This document shows, piece after piece, positions 22,801 through 33,719 of a DNA stretch of 64,000 bases. The position numbers were made by a program, and so were the translations under genes. Under the pieces are notes generated by a model, which was not told where the DNA came from, made no database searches, and was given only the letters and a program-made list of their open reading frames with translations. Location: NCBI RefSeq assembly GCF_018991925.1, contig NW_024729645.1, forward strand, positions 186,001 through 250,000. The letters run 5' to 3'. The first letter of the stretch is position 1; every line of letters begins with the position of its first letter. The DNA is from Homarus americanus. Taxonomy: Eukaryota > Arthropoda > Malacostraca > Decapoda > Nephropidae.

Positions 22801-25800
22801 ATTACCACACCCATGGTATATATAGTATTACCACACCCAGGGTATATATAGTAATACCACACAGATGTATATATAGTACCACACCCATGGTATATATAGT
22901 ATTACCACACCCATAGGTATATATAGTATTACCACACCCAGGGTATATATGTATTACCACACACATGGTATATACAGTACCACACACCCAGGGTATATAT
23001 AGTATTACCACGGGGTATATAGTATTCACCCAGGTATATAGTATTACCACACCCAGGGTATATACGTATTACACACCCAGTTATATAGTACACACACCCA
23101 TGGTATATACAGTACCACACCCAGTTATACCACACCCATGGTATATATAGTATTACCACACCCAGGGTATATATATATTACCACACCCATGGTATATACA
23201 GTATTACCACACCCAGGGTATGTATAGTATTACCACACAGGGTATATATAGTATTACCACACCCATGGTATATACAGTATTACCACACACCCAGGGTATA
23301 TATAGTATTACCACACCCAGGGGTATATATAGTATTACCACACAGGGTATATATAGTATTACCACATCCAGGGTATATATAGTATTACCACACCCAGATG
23401 TATATATAGTATTACCACACCCAGGGTATATACAGTATTACCACACCCAGGGTATATGTATTACAGGGTATACAGTATTACCACCGGGGTATATATAGTA
23501 TTACCACACCCATGGTATATATAGTATTACCACAGGATATATACAGTATTACACACCCATGGTATATATAGTATTACCACACCCAGGGTATATATAGTAA
23601 TACCACACCAGGGTATATAGTATTACTACACCATGGTATATATAGTATTACCACACCCATGGGTATATATAAGTATTACCACACCCAGGGTATATATAGT
23701 ATTACCACACCCTTGGTATATAATTACCACACCCATGGTATATATAGTATTACACACAGGATATATACAGTATTACACACCCATGGTATATATAGTATTA
23801 CCACACCCAGGGTATATATAGTAATACCACACCCAGGGTATATATAGTACCACACCCAGGATATATAGTATTACCAACCCATGGTATATATATTACACAC
23901 ACAGGATATATACAGTATACCACACCCATGGTATATATAGTATTACCACACACCCAGGGTATATATAGTAATACCACACCCAGGGTATATATAGTATTAC
24001 CACACCCAGGGTATATATTATTACCACACCCATAGTATATAGTATTACCACACCCAGGGTATATAGTATTACCACACATAGGTATATATAGTATTACCAC
24101 CATGGGTATATATAGTAATACCACACCAAGGGTATATATAGTATACCACACCCATGGTATATATAGTATTACCACACCCATGATATATATAGTAATACCA
24201 CACCCAGGGTATATATAGTATTACCACACAGGGGTATATACAGTATTACCACACACAAGTGTATATATTTACCACACCCAGGGTATATATAGTATTACCA
24301 CACCCAGGGTATATATAGTATTACCACACCCAGGTATATACAGTATTACACCAGGGGTATATATAGTAATACCACACCCAGGGTATATATAGTAATACCA
24401 CACCCAGGGTATATATAATTACCCACACCCATGGTATATACAGTATTACCACAGGGGTATATACATTACCACACCCATGGTATATATAGTATTACCACAC
24501 CCAGGAATATATAGTATTACCACACCCATGGTATATACAGTATTACCACACCCAGAGTATGTATAGTATTACCACCCAGGTATATATAGTATTACCACAC
24601 CCATGGTATATACAGTATTACCACACCAGTATATATAGTATTACCACACCCAGGGTATATATAGTATTACCACACCCAGGGTATATATAGTATTACACAT
24701 CAGGGTATATATAGTATTACCACACCCAGGGTATAATAATTACCACAGGGTATATGCAATACCACACCAGGGTATATACAGTATTACCACACCAGGTATA
24801 TATTTACACCCAGGTATATATAGTATTACACACCCATGGTATATATAGTATTACCACACAGGATATATATAGTGTACCACACCCATGGTATATATAGTAT
24901 TACACACAGGGTATATAATGTTACACACCCAGGTATATATAGTATTACCACTCCATGGTATATATAGTATTACCACACCCATGGTATATATAGTATTACA
25001 CCCAGGGTATATATAGTATTACCACACCTTGGTATATATAGTATTACCACACACCCATGGTATATATAGTATTACCACACCCAGGATATATACAGTATTA
25101 CCACACCATGGTATATATATAGTATTACCACACCAGATGTATATGTATACCACACAGGGTATATATAGTATTACACACCCAGGATATATATAGTATTACC
25201 ACCATGGTATATAGTATTACCACAGGATATATATAGTATTACCACACCATGGTATATATAGTATTACCACACCCAGGGGTATATATAGTATTACCACACC
25301 CAGGGTATATATAGTATTACCACACCCAGGGTATATATATACCACACCCAGGTATATATAGTATTACCACACCCATGGTATATATAGTATTACCACACCC
25401 ACATGGTATATATATTACCACACCCATGGTATATATAGTATTACCACACCCATGGTATATATAGTAATACCACACCCAGGGTATATATAGTATTACCACA
25501 CCCATGGTATATATGTATTACCACACCATGGTATATATAGTAATACCACACCCAGGGTATATAGTATACCACACCCAGGGTATATACAGTATTACCACAC
25601 CAGGGTATATAGTATTACACACCCAGGGTATATATAGTATTACACACAGGGTATATATAGTATTACACACCCAGAGGTATATACAGTATTACCACACCCA
25701 GGGTATATACAGTATTACCACACCCAGGGTATATATAGTATTACCACACCCAGTTATATATAGTATTACCACACCCAGGGTATATATATTACCACACCCA

Positions 25801-26075
25801 GGGTATGTATTACTACACCCAGGTATATGTAATACCACACCAGAGGTATATATAGTATTACCACACCCAGGGTATATATAGTATTACCACACCCAGGGTA
25901 TACAGTATTACCAGGGTATATACAGTATTACACCCAGGGTATATATAATACCACACAGGGTATATATAGTAATACCACAGGGTATATATAGTATTACCAC
26001 ACCCAGGGTATATACAGTATTACCACACCCAGGGTATATACAGTATTACCACACCCAGGTATATACAGTATTACA
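19862..26075. repeat. 6.2-kb satellite array, 26-bp unit
   Basis: TATTACCACACCCAGGGTAT followed by ATATAG repeats at 26 bp for about 6.2 kb, roughly 240 units. Two unit classes alternate: CCCAGGG and CCCATGG. A second variable site is TATATATAG versus TATATACAG. Shorter units lacking TATT (ending in ACACACACCC) are frequent in the left half, and single-base deletions are more common in the right half. Frames such as the GVVILYIPWVW strings are repeat products. It is the largest array in the window and is homogeneous enough to be called a satellite. Confidence 0.97.
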
Positions 26076-26449
26076 TACATACAAAAAAATTCCCAAATAT
26101 CCAGCGATTTTATTCATTTTTTTCTTTTATGGATTTAAATTACCTGAACTCTGGTGTGCAGTTACAATACCAGACCTATTCCAATACACGGTATTCCAAA
26201 ATACTCTGACCCAGATAGGAATTTAGCTTGTGTTTTTTGTTGTTTTCTTCTTCTTTACTTCTTAATTAAGCGCTCGTATATAACCTGTTTTTAATCTATC
26301 CATCACACATTCTGGAAATAAGGTGGGATGTAATTGGTAAATATATTTCAGTGTTTAACTTTTCCTAGAGTTTTGTGAGTGTGTTTTGCAGAAATTACCA
26401 TATTACACAGCTTAGGACTTTATACGATAGGGTAAGGTATTATTAACTT
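26076..26449. other. Unique sequence, no gene seen
   Basis: AT-rich non-repetitive DNA directly right of the satellite. No frame of note. Confidence 0.4.
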
Positions 26450-26454
26450 TTCTT

Positions 26455-26838
26455 TTTTTCGGGGATTAACCCACCCGGGCACAGGTTATTGACCCACATC
26501 AGAGCCTGGGGGTCGAAAATGTGATGATAATAATAATAATAATTCATAGTAAATAAAATTTATATAAAAAAATGAAAATAAAATAATAATAACATTGTAA
26601 TAATAATAATAAAGGAACAAAAAAATAAAAAAAAATAAAAAGTGAGAAACAATATGTGTGTTGTGTTGTCAATAGAAAGAGATACAATTAAGACTGCAAT
26701 TATGTGTAAATAAAGCAGAGTCGCAGCCTGGGACTTGGTCACAATTTTCGTGATGCCATATGGCAGCAGGGTTTACCATTAGACAACACATTATGCTTCC
26801 AATGTCTTCCCAGGCGGTAGTACTCTCCTGTTTGGTAG
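26455..26838 (-). mobile_element. Dispersed repeat element, copy B (inverted relative to A)
   Basis: The reverse complement starts CTACCAAACAGGAGAGTACT at 26838 and ends TGGGTTAATCCCCG near 26455, matching copy A at 16870-17205. The internal AT/ATT-rich section is longer here, so the two copies differ mainly by microsatellite expansion. The minus-strand frame with TTAWEDIGSIMCCLMVNPAAIW is open from the element start into unique DNA upstream. Confidence 0.75.
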
Positions 26839-27240
26839 AATAAAAGAAGTGTCGAAGGAATAATGGTCGCGAACTGTTCACCTACAGGACAAAGGCTCCA
26901 CATCCTTCAGGTCCCGCTGTTCGTCTCCCTGCAAGTTAGGTTTAGTTATGCCGTAATATGTCAATACCACCTACCAAGGTTTGAGTAGTGTATCTCTATC
27001 CCCCCCACACACCTCTCCACCCTGGAAATGCCATCCCTCAGTGACCTCCACCACCAAGCACTGGAAAGGTTTGGCAGCTAACTAATGCATCGCCACCTCC
27101 TGCCACCGGCATTCACAACAAAATTCAGCCCATAGAGCCCGCACTGATAGATATAAGAACAGCACCATCCCATCTATTGTTAAAATAATAAACAACTCCT
27201 GATTTATGTACTGTACAGCCCTGTAAATGTATTGAACGCA
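26839..27240. other. Unique sequence, no gene seen
   Basis: Non-repetitive sequence between element copy B and the retrotransposon tail. Part may be body sequence of the retrotransposon whose tail follows, but no coding homology is visible. Confidence 0.35.
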
Positions 27241-27244
27241 TATT

Positions 27245-27342
27245 ATATCATTATGTCTAAATCAAATCTAAGTCTGTATTTTCAGCCACCGGCTGCAACT
27301 CTATTAATAAACCGTTTATTATTATTATTATTATTTTTATTA
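27245..27342 (+). mobile_element. 3' end of a non-LTR retrotransposon with (ATT)n tail, second copy
   Basis: TGTATTTTCAGCC, CACCGGCTGCAA, AATAAACCGTTTATT and then (ATT)n match the tail at 9185-9370 in order and spacing. The GC-rich stem (CAGCC..GGCTG) can form a small hairpin just before the tail. The 5' part is absent or unrecognisable. Confidence 0.6.
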
Positions 27343-27597
27343 CACACAGTCTGTCTGTCTCCCAGGAAAAATATTACTCTAAATGTTATTTTTCACGTCA
27401 CTGGTTTTAAGTTTGAGGGATTACAGTATTTATATGAACATAAAAATCTCCTTGCTCTCTTGGTTGACTTTTTTATCTAAATCTCGTAAGAGCATTATCC
27501 TCCACCACAAAGAGTCTCAGAGCTTCTTAAGAGTTCTCACAAAGCAAATTGGTTAACGTTACGACAGCGAACTATTATCGTAATGGCGGTTAAAATG

Positions 27598-29560
27598 GGT
27601 TAAGTTAGGTTAGGTAAGTTGTCTTCCAAGCTGTTGAGTGGTTAGGTTAGTTGTCTTCTAAGCTGTTGAGTGGTTAGGTTAGTTGTCTTCTAGCTGTTGA
27701 GTGGTTAGGTGTTGTCTTCTAAGCTGTTGGTGGTTAGGTAAGTTGTCTTCGCTGTTGAGTGGTTAGGTTAGTTGTCTTCTAAGCTGTTGAGTGGTTAGGT
27801 TAGTTGTCTTCTAAGCTGTTGAGTGGTTAGGTTAGTTGTCTTCTAAGCTGTTGTTGGTGATTAGGTTAGTTGTCTTCTAAGCTGTTGAGTGGTTAGGTTA
27901 GTTGTCTTCTAGCTGTTGAGTGGTTAGGTTAGTTGTCTTCTAAGCTGTTGAGTGGTTAGGTTAGTTGTCTTCTAAGCTGTTGAGTGGTTAGGTTAGTTGT
28001 CTTCTAGCTGTTGAGTGGTTAGGTTAGTTGTCTTCCAAGCTGTTGAGTGGTTAGGTTAGTTGTCTTCTAGCTGTTGAGTGGTTAGGTTAGTTGTCTTCCT
28101 AGCTGTTGGTGGTTAGGTTAGTTGTCTTCTGCTGTTGAGTGGTTAGGTTAGTTGTCTTCTAAGCTGTTGAGTGGTTAGGTTAGTTGTCTTCTAAGCTGTT
28201 GAGTGGTTAGGTTAGTTGTCTTCTAAGCTGTTGAGTGGTTAGGTAAGTTGTCTTCTAAGCTGTTGAGTGGTTAGGTTAGTTGTCTTCTAAGCTGTTGAGT
28301 GGTTAGGTTGTCTCTAAGCTGTTGAGTGGTTAGGTTAGTTGTCTTCTAAGCTGTTGAGTGGTTAGGTTAGTTGTTTTCTGCTGTTGAGTGGTTAGGTAAG
28401 TTGTCTTCTAAGCTGTTGAGTGGTTAGGTTAGTTGTCTTCTGCTGTTGAGTGGTTAGGTGTTGTCTTCTAGCTGTTGAGTGGTTAGGTTAGTTGTCTTCT
28501 AAGCTGTTGAGTGGTTAGGTTAGTTGTCTTCTAAGCTGTTGAGTGGTTAGTTAGTTGTCTCTAAGCTGTTGATGTTAGGTAAGTTGTCTTCTAAGCTGTT
28601 GAGTGGTTAGGTAAGTTGTCTTCTAAGCTGTTGAGAGTGGTTAGGTTGTCTTCTAAGCTGTTGAGTGGTTAGGTAGTTGTCTTCCAAGCTGTTGAGTGGT
28701 TAGGTAAGTTGTCTTCTAAGCTGTTGAGTGGTTAGGTTGTCTCTGCTGAGTGGTTAGGTTAGTTGTCTTCTAAGCTGTTGAGTGGTTAGGTTAGTTGTCT
28801 TCCAAGCTGTTGAGTGGTTATGTTGTCTTCTAAGCTGTTGAGTGGTTAGGTTGTCTTCTAAGCTGTTGAGTGGTTGTTAGTTGTCTTCTAAGCTGTTGAG
28901 TGGTTAGGTGTTGTCTTCTGCTGTTGAGTGGTTAGGTTAGTTGTCTTCTAAGCTGTTGAGTGGTTAGGTTAGTTGTCTTCTGCTGTTGAGTGGTTAGGTT
29001 AGTTGTCTTCAGCTGTTGAGTGGTTAGTGTTGTCTTCTAAGCTGTTGAGTGGTTAGGTTAGTTGTCTCAGCTGTTGAGTGGTTAGGTGTTGTCTTCTAAG
29101 CTGTTGGAGTGGTTAGGTTAGTTGTCTAATCTCTGCTGTTGAGTGGTTAGGTTAGTTGTCTTCTAAGCTGTTGAGTGGTTAGGTTAGTTGTCTTCCAAGC
29201 TGTTGAGTGGTTAGGTTAGTTGTCTTCTAAGCTGTTGAGTGGTTAGGTTAGTTGTCTTCTAAGCTGTTGAGTGGTTAGGTTAGTTGTCTTCTAAGCTGTT
29301 GAGTGGTTAGGTTAGTTGTCTTCTAAGCTGTTGAGTGGTTAGGTTAGTTGTCTTCTAAGCTGTTGAGTGGTTAGGTTAGTTGTCTTCTAAGCTGTTGAGT
29401 GGTTAGGTTAGTTGTCTTCTAAGCTGTTGAGTGGTTAGGTTAGTTGTCTTCTAAGTTAGTTTAGGTATCTTCTACGCTGTTATATGGTTAGGTTAGGTTA
29501 GTTATCTTCCAAGCTGTTATATGGTTAGGTTAGCTAAGTCATTAAATGGTTAGGTTAGGT
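27598..29560. repeat. ~2-kb array, 32-bp unit containing GGTTAGGTTAG
   Basis: AAGCTGTTGAGTGGTTAGG followed by TTAGTTGTCTTCT repeats at 32 bp about 60 times. Many copies have short deletions (AAG or TTA lost). The unit contains the telomere-like GGTTAGGTTAG. The right end, 29450-29560, degrades into longer GGTTAGGTTAGG runs. Confidence 0.97.
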
Positions 29561-29734
29561 TGTTAAACGGTTAACCTAACTATCCTGCAAATCATTATGT
29601 TCCGATATCATAACGTTATCCTTTGCCAAACAAAGTAGTTACACTATACGCTATCATAACATCGTGGTGATGTGGTTAGAGTACTGTACCTATAACTAAG
29701 GAGGGTATTATATCATTAGCTTCAAGTTATTATA

Positions 29735-30678
29735 TTACCTTGTCCTTGTTATATTATCCTCAGCCCTGTTACGTTACCTTGTCCTTGTTATATTATCCTC
29801 AGCCGTTACATTACCTTGTCCTTGTTATATTATCCTCAGCCCTGTTACATTACCTTGTCCTTGTTATATTATCCTCAGCCCTGTTACGTTACCTTGTCCT
29901 TGTTATATTATCCTCAGCCCTGTTACATTACCTTGTCCTTGTTATATTATCCTCAGCCCTGTTACATTACCTTGTCCTTGTTATATTATCCTCTGCCCTG
30001 TTACATTACCTTGTCCTTGTTATATTATCCTCTGCCCTGTTACATTACCTTGTCCTTGTTATATTATCCTCAGCCCTGTTACATTACCTTGTCCTTGTTA
30101 TATTATCCTCCGCCCTGTTACATTACCTTGTCCTTGTTATATTATCCTCCGCCCTGTTACATTACCTTGTCCTTGTTATATTATCCTCTGCCCTGTTACA
30201 TTACCTTGTCCTTGTTATATTATCCTCAGCCCTGTTACGTTACCTTGTCCTTGTTATATTATCCTCTGCCCTGTTACGTTACCTTGTCCTTGTTATATTA
30301 TCCTCTGCCCTGTTACATTACCTTGTCCTTGTTATATTATCCTCAGCCCTGTTACGTTACCTTGTCCTTGTTATATTATCCTCAGCCCTGTTACATTACC
30401 TTGTCCTTGTTATATTATCCTCTGCCCTGTTACATTACCTTGTCCTTGTTACTTATACTCTGCCCTGTTACATTACCTTGTCCTTGTTATATTATCCTCT
30501 GCCCTGTTACATTACCTTGTCCTTGTTATATTATCCTCTGCCCTGTTACATTACCTTGTCCTTGTTATATTATCCTCTGCCCTGTTACATTACCTTGTCC
30601 TTGTTATATTATCCTCTGCCCTGTTACATTACCTTGTCCTTGTTATATTATCCTCTGCCCTGTTACATTACCTTGTCC
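29735..30678. repeat. 39-bp minisatellite, about 24 copies
   Basis: CTTGTTATATTATCCTC and GCCCTGTTACATTACC repeat every 39 bp (for example 29821 and 29860). Variation is confined to CAG/CTG/CCG and ACATT/ACGTT positions. Because 39 is 13 codons and the unit lacks stops in two frames, frames of 336 and 331 codons arise with 13-residue hydrophobic repeats. Both frames are open, as expected without coding selection. Confidence 0.96.
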
Positions 30679-31145
30679 TGCCGTGAAATGCAAGAAGGAA
30701 ATATCGACGTACGGATCTTTGGACAATACGAATCCCATTACGTGTTATAGAAGCTTTAAAAAGTCAGTTCTAACATCACCAGTTGAGGAAAATTTAACAT
30801 GCTTAATCTAAAAACTCTATTATGTGTTGTAGTTTCCGTCGGTAAATAAAATATAATCTAACACAATTTAACGGATTAACTTTTGATAATCTGGGGAAGA
30901 AGGGGAAGAGGAGGAACATTTGTATGGTGATCACGAGCCACCATATCTTCACTACACTTCCTACACCATATTGCATCCTTAAGAAAACTTTTACTCCCTA
31001 CGATTTTCAATTTTTTTTTTGCCCCTCTAGAATTCTCCATAATATTTCCCCCAAGAATTTTCCCCAGACCAGCACACCTACTTCCCTTACCCCCACCATT
31101 TTTTCCCTAGAATTCTCCATATTTCCCCCAGTCCAAAATATGCCA
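30679..31145. other. Unique sequence, no gene seen
   Basis: Non-repetitive. An AATAAAATATAA stretch near 30845 could act as a polyadenylation signal but has no gene assigned to it. Confidence 0.35.
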
Positions 31146-31149
31146 ATAC

Positions 31150-31530
31150 ACCCGAACATAATACCTTCACCAACCACCCCTACCATTATACCACAACTAC
31201 CAGCCCCACCTCTACACAATACCACCATCACCACTATCCCCACCATACCTCTTCTTGCACCACCACTATACTCTGCAACATCACCAACGCCACAATACCA
31301 ATAACTACCACACCCTAACCCCATCATTATCCATATCCTCTACCACCACAACCACCATCACCTCTTTGCCCTACCACAATCATTACCTCTACAACCACCA
31401 CAACTCTCCCCTACCACTACCACCCTCCCCAACTACAACCAAACAACCCTCTCCCCTACCACCACAACCCTCCCCCAATCACAACCAAACCCTCTCCCCT
31501 ACCACCAACTATATAACCATGAAATACAAC
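31150..31530. repeat. ACC/CCA-rich low-complexity region
   Basis: ACCACCATCACCACTA and CTCCCCTACCACCAC motifs without a fixed period. Frames are Thr/Pro/Ser-rich. Confidence 0.75.
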
Positions 31531-31680
31531 CATACTCCGGCCATGACCGCGACCCTGCATGGCACTCAGAAGGTTGACGGGTTAGCCACAAGAAGAACTA
31601 TTATCACAGCCAATATATTCCTCGAGGCCAGAGTTTCTCGCTGTCATAATATCGTGTAACCTTCCAAGTGGACGAACCCT

Positions 31681-31830
31681 CATATATGCGGGTGTATAGT
31701 GTGCGCTGATTGGTCTTCCTCCACCGTGACGTAACGTGCGCTAGTTGACTCTTGCTCACCACGTCGTGCATTCAATGGCTCTTATTTAACCTGACGTCAG
31801 CTTGTGTCCAGAGCTAATAAGGTAAGTTTA
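31681..31830 (+). promoter_or_regulatory. Promoter-like segment with CRE palindrome and splice donor
   Basis: Non-repetitive, CpG-containing DNA holds TGATTGGTC (inverted CCAAT box) at 31707, GTGACGTAACG (CRE-like) at 31726, the perfect palindrome CTGACGTCAG (CREB/ATF-type site) at 31791, and AATAAG|GTAAGTTT, a strong splice donor, with the intron starting at 31822. CCAAT and CRE elements followed by a donor within 120 bp resemble a promoter with a short non-coding first exon. No product can be named. Confidence 0.35.
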
Positions 31831-31981
31831 GCTTTGGTTTGGTTGTGTTAAGTTATGCGGGGGTAAAAAGCTTAATATTTCCGTCTGGGGAAAGGTCAGG
31901 TAGTGTAGATTTATATTAAGTTACGCTGTCAGTTCAGGTATGTGTGGCAGGTGCATTAGATGACCTCATATCAGGGAAGAA

Positions 31982-32185
31982 CCAATCAAGGCGCAGTACA
32001 TCACAGATTGCAAGATCCAATCAGAGCTCGTCACGGTAAGCGAGGACCAATCGGCGCACACATCACACAGTATGCCAAGACCAATCAGCATTCGTCATGG
32101 TAAACACACTGACCAATTAACTCACAGCACAGTGAACTAGTACTAAACAGCACAGGTCATGCCATTGTAAGGAGGACCAATCAAC
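31982..32185 (+). promoter_or_regulatory. Phased CCAAT-box array (~32-bp spacing)
   Basis: CCAAT occurs on the plus strand at 31982, 32017, 32047, 32081, 32113 and 32177, that is at spacings of 35, 30, 34, 32 and 64 bp, mostly as GACCAATCA. Linkers share GTCA(C/T)GGTAA. It is a diverged tandem repeat, but the CCAAT core is kept while the linkers vary. NF-Y is the known factor for CCAAT boxes; binding here is inference. Confidence 0.45.
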
Positions 32186-32328
32186 GCAAGCCATAACCTC
32201 ATACACGTGGACTGTGCCAAATGGCTGGTAGGTCCTACGTGGCTCCTCAACGTACCACTTTCTTACCTCCTACTCCTCTCCCGCATAAAATTTTCTCTCA
32301 ATTTTACCTTTTTCTTCCAACCAGTCGT

Positions 32329-32332
<4 letters not shown>

Positions 32333-32370
<38 letters not shown>
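32333..32370. repeat. (TC)n microsatellite
   Basis: Uninterrupted TC dinucleotides. Confidence 0.97.
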
Positions 32371-32464
32371 ATGTCCTTTATTTCAACCCATTTATTTCTT
32401 CCTCACCGTCACAAGATTCGTCGCCATTCTAACACAAATTTCTTCCTTTTCTTCACCAGGTTCT

Positions 32465-33085
32465 GTAGGTCTCGTGTTGTTGTTGTTGTTGTAGTCACCG
32501 TTGATTTTGTCTCGTGTTGTTGTTATGGTCACTGTTGATTTTGTCTCGTGTTGTTGTTGTTGTGGTCACCGTTGATTTTGTCTCGTGTTGTTGTTATGGT
32601 CACTGTTGATTTTGTCTCGTGTTGTTGTTGTTGTGGGCACCGTTGATTTTGTCTCGTGTTGTTGTTGTTGTTGTGGTCACCGTTGATTTTTTGTCTCGTG
32701 TTGTTGTTGTTGTGGTCACTGGTTTTTGTCGTGTTGTTGTGGTCACTGTTGATTTTGTCTCGTTATTGTTATTTGTTGTTGTGGTCACTGTTGATTTTGT
32801 CTCGTGTTGTTGTTGTTGTTGTTGTGGTCACTGTTTTTGTCTCGTGTTGTTGCTTCATTTGTGGTCACTGTTGATTCTGTCTCGTGTTGTTGTTGTTGTG
32901 GTCACCGTTGATTCTGTCTCGTGTTGTTGTTGTTGTGGTCACTGTTGATTCTGTCTCGTGTTGTTGTTGTGGTCACCGTTGATTCTGTCTCGTGTTGTTG
33001 TTGTGGTGGTGGCGGTCACTGTTGATTTTGTTGTTGTTGTCATTTGATTTTGTTGTTGTTGTTGTCACTTGATTTCGTTGCTGTT
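32465..33085. repeat. GTTGTTGTTGTGGTCAC minisatellite
   Basis: GTCTCGTGTTGTTGTTG and GTGGTCACTGTTGATTTT alternate in units of about 38-42 bp that vary by GTT triplet number. About 15 copies, grading into plain GTT-rich DNA. Val/Leu frames follow from the repeat. Confidence 0.92.
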
Positions 33086-33257
33086 GTTGCTCTGTACCCC
33101 TGTTGATGTAATTGTTTCTGTCAATGTTATTATGTCTGTTGCCATGTTGCTGTTGTTGCTCCCAGGTTTGTTGTTTGCTGATTATTTGTTGTTTTTGTAT
33201 TACTTTCACACGACTTTATTTTTCCTCACTAATTATCATTTAGAATATTGATAAAAA

Positions 33258-33270
33258 CTGTGTGTGTGTA

Positions 33271-33310
<40 letters not shown>
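33258..33310. repeat. (GT)n microsatellite
   Basis: GTGTGT with one GTATGTAT interruption at the left end. Confidence 0.96.
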
Positions 33311-33311
<1 letters not shown>

Positions 33312-33411
33312 ACTGGCTGACATACACACCTTGCTGGAGATGTCGTGTGGACGTAACCCAACAAGATCAGGAAGGAGTTAAGATAACCAGTATTTTCCCC
33401 CCATATCCCAG

Positions 33412-33572
33412 GGAGTTATGGCCCGTTTGGTCCCGCTGGCGTCGAGGAGGAGGAGGAGGAGGAAGACGAGGAGGAGGAAGACGAGGAGGAAGAAGACGAG
33501 GAGGAAGAAGATGAAGAGGATGACCCTGAAGCTTTGCCGTCAAACTTGTCTTTTTTTGGGGATAGTAAATGA
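33412..33572 (+). CDS. Candidate acidic C-terminal exon
   Basis: A pyrimidine-rich TATTTTCCCCCCATATCCCAG ends in an AG acceptor at 33410-33411. The frame that follows reads SYGPFGPAGV, then an acidic run of EEEED repeats, then DDPEALPSN and LSFFGDSK before TGA at 33570-33572. About 53 codons with no initiating Met, so it could only be a terminal exon. The acidic part is a GAGGAGGAAGAC-type repeat, and AG-rich microsatellites are common in this window, so chance is a serious alternative. In favour: the good acceptor, and non-repetitive sequence on both sides that stays in frame. The upstream exon is not identified. The promoter-like segment with a splice donor lies 1.6 kb upstream on the same strand. 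Confidence 0.22.
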
Positions 33573-33648
33573 TGTTCGCTAAATAGGCATGAACTATATT
33601 ATTGGAAACTGGGAAATTGTGGGTGTGGGCGGGTGGGTGTATCGCGTG

Positions 33649-33654
<6 letters not shown>

Positions 33655-33692
<38 letters not shown>
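33655..33692. repeat. (CT)n microsatellite
   Basis: Uninterrupted CT dinucleotides. Confidence 0.97.
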
Positions 33693-33696
<4 letters not shown>

Positions 33697-33719
33697 CAAA
33701 CACAATTTATCCAACATCT

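Noticed and set aside
27598..29560. CRISPR-like array with 32-bp repeats
   Set aside because: Units are directly contiguous without unique spacers, no cas genes are nearby, and the DNA is eukaryotic.
29740..30811. Two 330-residue open frames as a real repeat protein
   Set aside because: The 39-bp unit is a multiple of three and lacks stops in two frames, so the openness is automatic. No promoter, start context or non-repeat domain was found.
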